A stretch of DNA of 64,000 nucleotides from Oceanispirochaeta sp963676905 (GTDB lineage Bacteria; Spirochaetota; Spirochaetia; DSM-2461), in contig CAXXVE010000001.1 in the NCBI GenBank assembly GCA_963676905.2, forward strand, positions 1,240,001-1,304,000. Reading direction: 5' to 3'. Position numbers and translations under genes: made by a program. Positions 16,705 to 24,621 of the stretch are shown here, piece by piece (position 1 is the first letter of the stretch; every line of letters starts with the position of its first letter). The notes below the pieces were generated by a model, which ran no database searches, was not told the DNA's origin, and saw nothing but the letters and a program-made list of their open reading frames with translations.

Positions 16705-17037
16705 TTAGATGGGATAACCCATGGCCACCCTGAGTTCCTCTTTGGCAAAGTCAATCTGCCAGGGAGGGCTGAACACCATGTTGGTCTCCACTTCTTTGAC
16801 CCAGTCGAACTTTCTCTTCAGGGTCTTTTTTATTGATTTATCCAGAACAGGCCCCCAGGGGCAGCCGGGATAGGTGAGGGTAAAGTCAACCTCAACAATG
16901 TTCCCGTCTCTGACTTCCACACGGTAGATCAGTCCAAGGTCTGTAATGGGCGCCATTATTTCAGGATCGTAGATATCTCCCATGGCCAGGAAAATCTCGT
17001 CTTCCCTTTTTTTCTTCTCTTTGAGGGAATCTTCCAT
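16705..17037 (-). CDS. sufT: SufT-type (MIP18/DUF59) protein
   Basis: 110 residues. The domain spans nearly the whole protein: DIYDPEIMAPITDLGLIYRV, then DFTLTYPGCPWGPVL with the conserved cysteine, then a basic KKTLKRKFDW region and NMVFSPPWQI. The family helps mature Fe-S proteins. It is first in the suf unit, with a strong ribosome site (AAGGAGG) and the likely promoter just upstream. Confidence 0.9.
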   Translation of the reverse strand: MEDSLKEKKKREDEIFLAMGDIYDPEIMAPITDLGLIYRVEVRDGNIVEVDFTLTYPGCPWGPVLDKSIKKTLKRKFDWVKEVETNMVFSPPWQIDFAKEELRVAMGYPI

Positions 17038-17057
17038 GAAATTCCTCCTTGGTCCGT

Positions 17058-17086
17058 AGTATAATTAGTTGGTACTAATGTATAGG
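17058..17086 (-). promoter_or_regulatory. candidate suf operon promoter with an overlapping palindromic operator
   Basis: Minus-strand TATACT (17058-17063) is a good -10; no close match to TTGACA is present 17 bases upstream. The inverted repeat ATTAGT-TGGT-ACTAAT (17064-17079) fills the spacer, a placement expected for a repressor or activator such as an Rrf2-type Fe-S sensor. A further ATTAGT half-site is at 17095-17100. The identity of the regulator is not known. Confidence 0.45.
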
Positions 17087-17157
17087 TTAAATATATTAGT
17101 AAAAAGGTAGTAATTCAACTGTAAACATAGGCATAACGTAAAAATCAGGAGAAATCA

Positions 17158-17733
17158 GTGGCCATTTGCACCGTTCTGGCTCATCCGGACAAAAGCTCCA
17201 TGAGCTGTCAGATATTTCATGAACTCTCATCCATCCTTGAATCCCGGGGTGTGATTGTCTTCCGTCAGGATCTCTATGCCGAAGGTTTTGACCCTGTTAT
17301 GCCTCTTGATGAGATCCGGCGCAGGATGTCCCTTGACCCTCTGGTCAGCCGCTATGCCAGGGAGGTGTCCGGAAGCTCCGGAATCGCCGTGATTCACCCC
17401 GACTGGTGGTCAGCTCCTCCGGCCATTCTGAAGGGCTGGGTGGACAGGGTTCTCAGGCCGGGAACGGCGTACGACGAGTTCAGGGAGTTTCCGGGTGACG
17501 AGGCTGAGTTTATTCCCCGGCTGACGGGAAAGAGGACTGCCGCGGCGGTAGTCTCCCACAGGTCCTCGGTATCCGAAGTTTTCAGTCATTTCTGGAATGA
17601 GTCGGTCTTCGGCTGGTGCGGAGCAGATGATTTCAAACTCTTCCATCTTGGGGATTCGGGAGAGAGGGATGACGGACTGAGAGGGGAGTGGAAAAGAGAG
17701 ACTGTAAGGGCTCTGGCTGAGTACTTCAGCTGA
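17158..17733 (+). CDS. flavodoxin-fold NAD(P)H:quinone oxidoreductase-type protein
   Basis: 191 residues starting at GTG, with AGGAG upstream. The N-terminal strand CTVLAHPDKSSMSCQIF matches the FMN-phosphate loop of the KefF/MdaB/NQO family; VIHPDWWSAPPAILKGWVDRVL is the conserved second flavin-contact segment (usually FPLYWWS-type). These soluble FMN or FAD enzymes carry out two-electron reduction of quinones or act as ancillary subunits. It diverges from the suf unit, sharing the intergenic region. Confidence 0.85.
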   Translation: MAICTVLAHPDKSSMSCQIFHELSSILESRGVIVFRQDLYAEGFDPVMPLDEIRRRMSLDPLVSRYAREVSGSSGIAVIHPDWWSAPPAILKGWVDRVLRPGTAYDEFREFPGDEAEFIPRLTGKRTAAAVVSHRSSVSEVFSHFWNESVFGWCGADDFKLFHLGDSGERDDGLRGEWKRETVRALAEYFS

Positions 17734-17753
17734 ATCCTTTCATCTTTGAATCC

Positions 17754-18842
17754 TTACATTTTAAGAAGGGCTATGGAGTTGTTCTGGTCGTCTTTGACGC
17801 AGTTCCGTCCCCCTGCCTTGGCGTAATAGAGGGCCTTGTCGGCTCTCAGGATCACATCTTTCAGGCCTGTATCCTCTTCTGTAAGATGGGCAACGCCCAG
17901 ACTGGCTGATATATTCAGTTCCCTGTAGTCGGGGAATTCCATTACAGCGATCTTCTGGCGGAGTTCTTCGGCTATCCTCAGGGAGTCTCTCGGGCCGGTT
18001 CCCTTGAGGACTACGAGAAATTCCTCCCCTCCGTAACGGCAGACCTTGTCGGCAGACCTGAAGGATTTTTTCAGCAATGCGCCAAGGGCTTCAAGCACCT
18101 TGTCTCCCGCATCATGGCCGAAGGAGTCATTGACTGCCTTGAAGTGATCCAGATCCAGCATAAGAACGCTCAGTTCCTTCCCGTCAATACGCATCTCCCT
18201 GAAATCCATCTCTCCTGTTTCATCAAGAAAACGACGGTTCCTGAGGCCTGTGAGACTGTCTGTACTTGCAAGGTTGGAGAGATGGGAGCTGTCCTCCTGT
18301 ATGTAGCGGGCATAGTAGCGGATGCAGATCATAAACCCGGCCATCATAAAGAGGATGTTGATAATGTAGTAGATACGGCTGTACTCCGAAATGATGCGGC
18401 TGTTTCCGAAACCACCTGAAAATTCACAGAAAAAGAAGAGGCCCATTGCCAGCAGGGAGTAGAATGTTTTTCCGCCGGCGGCCCTGCAGGGAAAGAGAAT
18501 CCATACAACTCCCGGCACTATAAGCAGGTAGAAGTGGTATCCGAACCCGCTGGAAAAGAAGAAGAGTGTAGACAGAGCTGAATTGGATATATAGAGAAGG
18601 CTGAGCAGATGGGCACTGTACCTTGTCATTCCCTGTCTGCAGAACAGCCGGAGAGAGAGGTAGAGCAGAAAATACACCCCGAAATAGAGCATCACACCAA
18701 ACTGCTTCTCAAGAGCAAAGACTGCAGTGTTCAGCCCCGAAAGACCGGCGCAGAGAATTGAGATAAAGCCGATCAGTGCATTCTGCCTTGACCGTTCCAG
18801 AGCTTCACTGCCGGAAATATTGGGCTGGATGCTGCATTTCAC
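17754..18842 (-). CDS. membrane-bound diguanylate cyclase (GGDEF)
   Basis: 362 residues. About six membrane helices occupy residues 22-175, followed by a GGDEF domain (188-350) that makes cyclic di-GMP. The active-site motif is GGEEF at 271-275, and a feedback RxxD site is present at 262-265 (RSAD), so it should be active and product-inhibited. The sensor part shows no named motif. It converges on the oxidoreductase gene and diverges from the lipoprotein gene at 18973. Confidence 0.93.
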   Translation of the reverse strand: MKCSIQPNISGSEALERSRQNALIGFISILCAGLSGLNTAVFALEKQFGVMLYFGVYFLLYLSLRLFCRQGMTRYSAHLLSLLYISNSALSTLFFFSSGFGYHFYLLIVPGVVWILFPCRAAGGKTFYSLLAMGLFFFCEFSGGFGNSRIISEYSRIYYIINILFMMAGFMICIRYYARYIQEDSSHLSNLASTDSLTGLRNRRFLDETGEMDFREMRIDGKELSVLMLDLDHFKAVNDSFGHDAGDKVLEALGALLKKSFRSADKVCRYGGEEFLVVLKGTGPRDSLRIAEELRQKIAVMEFPDYRELNISASLGVAHLTEEDTGLKDVILRADKALYYAKAGGRNCVKDDQNNSIALLKM

Positions 18843-18972
18843 AGCAGAATGATAGCAGATAGATATAAATACCGCAAGATAAAGTATCGGCTGTTCAGTA
18901 ATGAGGTCGGGCCGGGTATTTAAATGATAAGAAAAAGTAGTAACCTGAGCCGATTTTTATTATTTTTTATAT

Positions 18973-19575
18973 ATGAAAGTTTTAATGCGTTTTCTTATGC
19001 CCTTTCTTATGCTGGCGGCACTGGCCGGCTGCAGGACCTATGATCAGTCTATGAACTGGGTTCCGGGGGAGGAAGAGGGCCCTGTTTCTATTGAACTGGA
19101 AGCCCTGGAAAGGGGGGTCGCCCGGCTTTCCATATCCAATAACGGCACGGAGGAGCAGCTTATCGATATCCTCCCGCAGAGTTCAATCATCGGGTACCGG
19201 AAATACCTGTCCTCTCCAACAGGACTTAATCCAAGACCGGGGCATCTCCGGGGCGAGTCAAGAGTTGTCCGATCAGCAGGCGGGAGCCATTACAGCGAAA
19301 GCAGGTCACAGGATATATACGGCAGTTTTACCCTCAGCCGCAACGGTTTTATTCTGGAGCCCGGAGAAACGACGGAGGTGGACCTGAAGCTTGGAAACTG
19401 GAACAAGGCCACGGAGAATTTCATATCCCGTGTCTATGTTCTGATATCAGAAGGAGATTTGAGAACCAGGATGGTAATGCAGGTTCCCGCCGAGTACTTT
19501 TTCAATAACTCTGTAACAAGCTACGGTTCCTCGGGATTTGTCAATATGAGCGGGTCCCTTAGATTCCGGTTCTGA
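18973..19575 (+). CDS. lipoprotein of unknown function
   Basis: 200 residues. Signal sequence ends in the lipobox LAALAGC, giving a lipid-modified Cys at about residue 19. The mature part looks all-beta, with a Ser/Arg/Gly-rich loop around GGSHYSESRSQDIYG. I do not recognise a family. It is followed after a short gap by the acyl-ACP thioesterase gene on the same strand. Confidence 0.75.
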   Translation: MKVLMRFLMPFLMLAALAGCRTYDQSMNWVPGEEEGPVSIELEALERGVARLSISNNGTEEQLIDILPQSSIIGYRKYLSSPTGLNPRPGHLRGESRVVRSAGGSHYSESRSQDIYGSFTLSRNGFILEPGETTEVDLKLGNWNKATENFISRVYVLISEGDLRTRMVMQVPAEYFFNNSVTSYGSSGFVNMSGSLRFRF

Positions 19576-19581
19576 TAGAAT

Positions 19582-19595
19582 CAAGTGAGCACTTG
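19582..19595 (+). promoter_or_regulatory. 14-base perfect palindrome before the thioesterase gene
   Basis: CAAGTG-AG-CACTTG is a perfect inverted repeat with a 2-base centre, placed just after the lipoprotein stop and 62 bases before the thioesterase start. It could be an operator of a TetR-type lipid regulator. It lacks the T-run expected for a terminator. Confidence 0.3.
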
Positions 19596-19657
19596 TTTCT
19601 GGATGCTTCCCGTGGTATGACTGATATATACCCTTTTATATGAACCCGGGAGGCCCC

Positions 19658-20416
19658 ATGCACTACTCACAGACCTTTAAAATCAGAAACAGCGAATGCG
19701 ATATGTCGCTGAAACTGAGCCCTGCTGCAGTTCTGGATTACTTTCAGGAGGCTGCGGGACGGAGCTGCATTCCCTACGGTGTTGCCGTTCCCGAGATTAT
19801 CACAAACTACGGCATGACCTGGGTATTGTCCGGGCTGACAGTTGTCTTTGATTCCTATCCCTCGTGGCCCGATGAGATAGTGATTGATACATGGCCGAGG
19901 AAGCAGAAGGGATTCAAGGCATTCCGCGAGTTTCTTATAAAGAGTTCCAGCGGTGAGGTCCTTGTGCGGGGAAGCAGTGTCTGGGCCCTGCTGGACGTGG
20001 AAAGCCGCAGGCCCTGTAAGACCGATTTTGTCGCTGAACATCTGCCCCAGGACCCGGCTGAAGCTCTGGAGAATCCCCCACTGGGACGGGTGCCCCGGGC
20101 TGACAGCTTCAACCTGGAGGATGTCACCTTTCCTGTGACCCCCTCTGATCTGGACTACAACAACCATGTGAACAACATACGCTATCTGATCTGGCTCCTC
20201 TCCTATCTCGATCCGTCCTACAGCCGCGAAAAAGAGATCAGTGAACTCAATATTGTCTTTACAGGCGAGGCAAGGCTGGGCGATGACATCTGCCTCAAGT
20301 CCTTTCTGGAGGATGACAGGGGACTGCACTCCTTTGTCAGGATTCAGGATGAAAGAGAGGTCTGCCGGATGAGTACCGCATGGCGGAAAGCCGCGGCGGG
20401 TGTTCAGCTGGCCTGA
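19658..20416 (+). CDS. acyl-ACP thioesterase
   Basis: 252 residues with two hotdog domains in the FatA/FatB-like family, which release fatty acids from acyl carrier protein. The N-terminal half has FKIRNSECDMSLKLSPAAVLDYFQEAA and the second half holds the catalytic Asp-Asn-His segment LDYNNHVNNIRYL. The ATG at 19658 has GGGAGG just upstream, while the earlier in-frame ATG at 19640 has none. In bacteria the role is usually fatty acid release or membrane lipid adjustment; the exact chain specificity is unknown. Confidence 0.88.
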   Translation: MHYSQTFKIRNSECDMSLKLSPAAVLDYFQEAAGRSCIPYGVAVPEIITNYGMTWVLSGLTVVFDSYPSWPDEIVIDTWPRKQKGFKAFREFLIKSSSGEVLVRGSSVWALLDVESRRPCKTDFVAEHLPQDPAEALENPPLGRVPRADSFNLEDVTFPVTPSDLDYNNHVNNIRYLIWLLSYLDPSYSREKEISELNIVFTGEARLGDDICLKSFLEDDRGLHSFVRIQDEREVCRMSTAWRKAAAGVQLA

Positions 20417-20440
20417 ACCGGCTCTCTGCCGGGTGAGTTT

Positions 20441-22603
20441 CTAAAGTCTGATTCCGAAGATATAGTTGTAATAGCCTTTCACATCTCCTCCTGAGCCGAA
20501 GTCCGTAGAGGGCCCTGTATGAAGTGATGAGGCCCTGATGCCGGGTATCTCGAAATCCATTGTCACTCCCCAGAACAGACCGATCCTTTTTAAGGCGACT
20601 ATGGCCCTTGCTGATGGAATCGCTGTGAACGAGTTGTAATCTATCTGGTCTTTGTAGCTCTGCCTGAATCCAGCATCCAGGTCAAATTCAAGGAATCCCA
20701 GGGGGATTCTTGTTCCCAGACTTACTCCCCAGGCCATGTTGTCGGGAGAGCTGAAAAAACCGTCAATTGTGTTTCCCCAGTAGAACATTGTGTAGAGCCA
20801 CCTTGTTCCTGACTGGAAGCTGAGGAATATTCTGTTGTCATCGCTGTATTCATACCAGCCGCCGAAGTCCACGATTCCGTTCCGGGATATATTGATAAGG
20901 CCGACAGGGACTCCTCTTATCTCCCTGGATACATTGATCAACCCGACCTGCAGGCCATGCATTGAGACGGCTCTGTTTATAAGTGATGCCTGGACTCCCT
21001 TCATATATCCGGCGGAGTTGAATAGCCCGGCGCCCTGGATTCCGTGGATCTCTCCGGCCACATTGAAGAGCCCTGCTCCCTGGATTCCCGCCGACGGCCT
21101 TCCGGCAATATTGAAAAGGCCGGCGCCCTGAACTCCCGTCATGCCTCCCTTTGAGTAGTTGAAGATGTTGGTACACTGAACTCCCTGCATCTCTCCCCGG
21201 GTAATGTTGAAAACAGGCGCCGCCTGCATCCCCTTGAGGTCTCCCTTGACTATATTGGCTCCCCAGTAGGATGCCTGCAGGCCATTGAGATTCCCCGACA
21301 CCTGATTGAAGCCTATGCCTCCCTGAATGCCGGATGCATCCTCTTCGATGATGTTCCACAGCGGAGCCAGCTGAACACCCTCAAGGTAGGGTGCCTTATT
21401 CCCCACCAGGCCGAACTGAAAGCTTACTCTGTCCCCCTCCTCCAGTTCAGGAAGATTCACTCCCGGCCAGGGGGTAAAGACTGCCTTGCTCTCTCCCTTC
21501 TCCTCGTCCTGCGGCTCATCTCCCCTGTATCTTGTGAATTCAGCATTAATGGGAGTGAAGTGTTTGCTTGTGAGGTAGAGCTGTGCATTTCTGTTGAGGG
21601 TTACCGCAGCGGCCATGTACTCTTCATTTCCGCTTTCCCGGCGTGTCTCTGACTGTCTTATGGAGTAGGCACCGGCGGGCAGTGCCAGTTTCAGTATCTC
21701 TCCGGCAGGCTTGGTAAACTCCGCAACAAGGCGGTCGCTGCTGTTGCGGACTGAGAACCGCCCCTCCAGTTCACCCGAGAGCTGGAGGGCTGCTGTGGGA
21801 ACTGTCAGGTCGGTGAGAACCAGATCTCCCGTCCCTGTCAGCTGTATTTCGTAGGCCGGGTGCTGGGGACCGCCTATGGTGGACTCTGTCTGGGAGAGGG
21901 TTTCATCAAATGTATGCTGATAGATTTCGTTGAGAGTCACCCGCCCGTCGCCGGTGCTGTCTGCCGCGCCTCTGAGGCCGGATATCAGATAGTGGGTGAA
22001 AAAGGAGGCTCCGATGCGGTCCGACTCCTGTGAGAGTTCGGTGGCGGAGCTGGAAGTCAGAAAGGCATGGCCCTCCATGGAGGATGAGTCGTCTATAAGG
22101 AAGGGGGACCGCCTCTGCCCTCCTTTCAGCCTTGTAATGGCTCCTGAGGAGCAGGAGTCCAGGATCGCAATGATAACATCCGCCCCGGCACTGTTCAGGG
22201 AGTCCCGGATCTCCTTGTAGGAGATCATTTCATCCTGAATCATTATCCCGTTTTCATCGGAGTGACCCGAGTAGTAGAACATCACTTCGGTCCGCCTGGC
22301 GAAAGCAGAGACTCCGTTGATTCTGTCGCCTATCCGGGACAGCTCCCTCTTTATTTCTCCGGCAGAGGGATCAAGCAGCAGAATCGAGTCGGAAGGGTCA
22401 ATGCCGCCGATATCTGTCATTGTCCGGGACATTTTCAGGGCATCGTCACCGGCATAGAGGAGCCTCTGCCTCTCCCTGCCGCCGTCGTTTGCTCCTATGA
22501 ATATACCGAGGCGTTTGACTTCCATGGGGGCTGAAAACAGATTCAGCCCTGTCAGCAGCATAAGCCACAGTACCGGAAGTTGTTTCTTAGTGATCATTTC
22601 CAT
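20441..22603 (-). CDS. secreted caspase-like protein with LA_2272-type surface repeats
   Basis: 720 residues. A signal peptide (residues ~5-25) is followed by a caspase (C14, p20-like) domain at ~28-270: strand RLGIFIGAND, catalytic His114 in FYYSGHSDENG and catalytic Cys151 in AILDSCSSG, with a Ca-loop-like DSTGDGRVTLNE after it. Residues ~290-400 are a beta-rich linker. Residues ~420-580 hold about ten 15-16-residue repeats built on G(I/V/L)QxxxxFN, as in leptospiral LA_2272 surface repeats. The last ~140 residues are amphipathic strands like an outer-membrane barrel. Both catalytic residues are intact. Start overlaps the anti-sigma-like gene. Confidence 0.85.
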   Translation of the reverse strand: MEMITKKQLPVLWLMLLTGLNLFSAPMEVKRLGIFIGANDGGRERQRLLYAGDDALKMSRTMTDIGGIDPSDSILLLDPSAGEIKRELSRIGDRINGVSAFARRTEVMFYYSGHSDENGIMIQDEMISYKEIRDSLNSAGADVIIAILDSCSSGAITRLKGGQRRSPFLIDDSSSMEGHAFLTSSSATELSQESDRIGASFFTHYLISGLRGAADSTGDGRVTLNEIYQHTFDETLSQTESTIGGPQHPAYEIQLTGTGDLVLTDLTVPTAALQLSGELEGRFSVRNSSDRLVAEFTKPAGEILKLALPAGAYSIRQSETRRESGNEEYMAAAVTLNRNAQLYLTSKHFTPINAEFTRYRGDEPQDEEKGESKAVFTPWPGVNLPELEEGDRVSFQFGLVGNKAPYLEGVQLAPLWNIIEEDASGIQGGIGFNQVSGNLNGLQASYWGANIVKGDLKGMQAAPVFNITRGEMQGVQCTNIFNYSKGGMTGVQGAGLFNIAGRPSAGIQGAGLFNVAGEIHGIQGAGLFNSAGYMKGVQASLINRAVSMHGLQVGLINVSREIRGVPVGLINISRNGIVDFGGWYEYSDDNRIFLSFQSGTRWLYTMFYWGNTIDGFFSSPDNMAWGVSLGTRIPLGFLEFDLDAGFRQSYKDQIDYNSFTAIPSARAIVALKRIGLFWGVTMDFEIPGIRASSLHTGPSTDFGSGGDVKGYYNYIFGIRL

Positions 22604-23408
22604 TCTTCCTTATTGGAACAGCATACTGGTTCAGTCCGGGGGCATCCCGGGGGGCACTCTTTTTATAGAGTCCGGGAATGTCCAGAACCTTATCTCCTCC
22701 TGCTGCCGCCGCTGCTGCTGTAAGGTCCATCAGAACTTCGGCCGAAAAGGGGGCTGCCGATGTAATCAGATAGAACGTTTCAAATCCAGGGGCATCATCC
22801 AGCTCATATGAGAAGGGCAGATACTGTTCCCCCCCGGTCTCCAGAGGGGCGGCTGCACTGCTGTCCGCAGGGAAGTGAAGGGTCACAACTCCTCTTCCGT
22901 CAACCGAGAGAATCACTCCGTATTCGGGCTTGACTGACCTGTAACTGAGCTGCAGAAGATCATACTCTGCAGCCGCGGTTCCACTCTCCAGAGTTTCTGT
23001 TTCACCGTCTGAGGAGGCCCTGTAGATCTTCAGTTCTGATTCTGAGGCTCCCTTGACGCGGATTGTATCCAGTCCGCTCTCCACAGGGGCTCTGAGGGCG
23101 AGGGGAAGGATCAGTGCCAGGGCAAGTACAGCTGCCGCCGCGGCGGGGATCAGTACTCTGCTGCCGAATCTTCTGTCGAATTTCATGCCTGCAATGACCC
23201 TGCTTTTTCCGGGGGAGGTAATCTTTCCGGACTTTGCAGCTATTGCAGCCGCCATGTCGGCAGGCTTGTACTTTTCAAGAATCTCCCTGTCAGACGCCTC
23301 AAGCTCTTCCAGTGCCTCTTTGAGTTCTTCACCCCTTTCGTCGGGTTTCCACTCTTCAGGGAGTTCTCCAAGCTTATGAAGTTCCAGTTTTATATTGTTC
23401 CCTTTCAT
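22587..23408 (-). CDS. single-pass membrane protein, probable anti-sigma factor
   Basis: 273 residues. A cytosolic N-terminal part of ~84 residues is helical and acidic, with a KYKPADMAAAI segment. One membrane helix is at ~85-105 (VLIPAAAAAVLALALILPLAL), and a strand-rich extracytoplasmic domain follows. This layout, plus overlap with the sigma factor gene, is that of an anti-sigma factor; the zinc-type HxxxCxxC anti-sigma motif is absent. The C-terminal region may instead be a caspase-partner sensor domain. Its 3' end overlaps the caspase-like gene by 17 bases, so the three are translationally coupled. Confidence 0.75.
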   Translation of the reverse strand: MKGNNIKLELHKLGELPEEWKPDERGEELKEALEELEASDREILEKYKPADMAAAIAAKSGKITSPGKSRVIAGMKFDRRFGSRVLIPAAAAAVLALALILPLALRAPVESGLDTIRVKGASESELKIYRASSDGETETLESGTAAAEYDLLQLSYRSVKPEYGVILSVDGRGVVTLHFPADSSAAAPLETGGEQYLPFSYELDDAPGFETFYLITSAAPFSAEVLMDLTAAAAAAGGDKVLDIPGLYKKSAPRDAPGLNQYAVPIRKNGNDH

Positions 23409-23884
23409 ACAGCTCTCCCTTCCATTGAGAATCCAGCCTCCCTCAGCTTCCGCAGTCTCTTTCTTACCCCTGATACCGAAAGGGATGTCATTTCGGCGGT
23501 TTCTTCCAGAGTCAGCCCGTCCATGTAGTGGAGCACGGCTATGGTTTTTGTCGAAGCCTTCTGGGCACTGAAGAGCTGATCGAGGAAAATCCTGTTTACA
23601 GCCCGTTCTTCGACAACATCGGCACTGACGATCCTTTCGAGAATTTCATTCTCCGAAGACATCCTTTTCTCTTTCCTTATGATATTCAGACAGTGGTTTG
23701 TCGCAATTGTGTAGAGGAGGCTGGAGGGGTACTGATTTTTTAGACTTTCCTGCTTGTCCATTACCTTTACAAACACATCCTGCATCGCATCCAGAGCGGA
23801 TTCTTCATCCTTCAGGAGTGTTCTGCACCGTCTCAATATCATTGGTCCGTATCTGTTGTATAGTTCTTCGATGTTAAAAGCCAG
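23405..23884 (-). CDS. ECF-type RNA polymerase sigma factor
   Basis: 159 residues if translation starts at the CTG at 23884. Region 2 is visible: LYNRYGPMILRRC, then DAMQDVFVKVM and LLYTIATNHCLNIIRKEKR. Region 4 is TLEETAEMTSLSVSGVRKRLRKLRE, a helix-turn-helix. The first ATG (23842) falls inside region 2.1, which would truncate the fold. Upstream in frame lie about 14 more codons that complete the motif, then GGAGG at 9 bases before CTG, with an in-frame stop beyond. Non-ATG start is therefore likely. It overlaps the anti-sigma-like gene by 4 bases. Confidence 0.88.
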   Translation of the reverse strand: MAFNIEELYNRYGPMILRRCRTLLKDEESALDAMQDVFVKVMDKQESLKNQYPSSLLYTIATNHCLNIIRKEKRMSSENEILERIVSADVVEERAVNRIFLDQLFSAQKASTKTIAVLHYMDGLTLEETAEMTSLSVSGVRKRLRKLREAGFSMEGRAV

Positions 23885-23913
23885 TCTTGTACCCCTCCGT
23901 TAACATGCTCTTG

Positions 23914-24510
23914 TTATCTGCAGTGATTGTGTCTCTTTCCGCAGGAGCAGCAATCTGTTGAATAACTCATTCCAAGCATCAGGGATACCTGAACCCGGCC
24001 TGTTCCGTTGACGGGGTAGGAGGTCCCGGGGATCTGCCACTCATCCATACGATAGGACCAGCGGCCGCCAAGATAGAAGCCGCCTTTGAAAACAAAATTC
24101 ATTCCTGTAGAGACAAAGGGATAGAGACTCATTTTCAATCCTCCTCCATCGCTGATACGGACGGTCCCGGCATTGCCTATACCCGTTTCAAGGTAGGGGT
24201 CGAAAAAGGAGTGTCCCCCGAATAGATGATACCTTAAAAACAGCTGTCCCTGCCAGTCCAACAGTGAACGATCCTCACTATCGCTTCTGAACCCCGCAAG
24301 GGCGTCAATGCCGTACCCCAGGTTCCGGGGAATGTATTCGGCTTCAAAGCCGAACATGCCGTCATCCTCGGTTCTTCCGCCGGGAACGGCGGTTTCAGAA
24401 AATTCACTTTCAGAAGATATCAGAACGGCACTCCTGTAGGTCTCTCCTGCAAAAGCTGGGAGAACTGCAAGAACTGCTAAAATGCTGAATATTGCTGTCT
24501 TCTTATCCAT
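23914..24510 (-). CDS. outer-membrane-type beta-barrel protein with a Cys/His-rich tail
   Basis: 198 residues. Signal peptide MDKKTAIFSILAVLAVLPAFA precedes a domain of alternating amphipathic strands with aromatic girdles (GYGIDALAGFRSD, FFDPYLETGIGNAG, FYLGGRWSYR), like small outer-membrane barrels. The end is unusual: STDCCSCGKRHNHCR, four Cys and two His in about 12 residues, which could bind a metal. The stop lies 29 bases before the sigma factor start, so it appears to be the first gene of the sigma/anti-sigma/caspase unit. Confidence 0.75.
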   Translation of the reverse strand: MDKKTAIFSILAVLAVLPAFAGETYRSAVLISSESEFSETAVPGGRTEDDGMFGFEAEYIPRNLGYGIDALAGFRSDSEDRSLLDWQGQLFLRYHLFGGHSFFDPYLETGIGNAGTVRISDGGGLKMSLYPFVSTGMNFVFKGGFYLGGRWSYRMDEWQIPGTSYPVNGTGRVQVSLMLGMSYSTDCCSCGKRHNHCR

Positions 24511-24621
24511 ATACCCTTCCTCTTTCCAATAACATTCAGCTGTTTAACAGAGAGAGGAGGGATATCTGTCACTTTTTTATGAGTTTTTTTAAGGGATCTT
24601 CACAGCGCCCCGGGCGGGATA

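Noticed and set aside
20441..24510. Anti-phage defence island based on a caspase
   Set aside because: The caspase-like protein has a signal peptide and surface repeats, and no reverse transcriptase, gasdermin, CARF or toxin partner is nearby; an envelope-stress role fits better.
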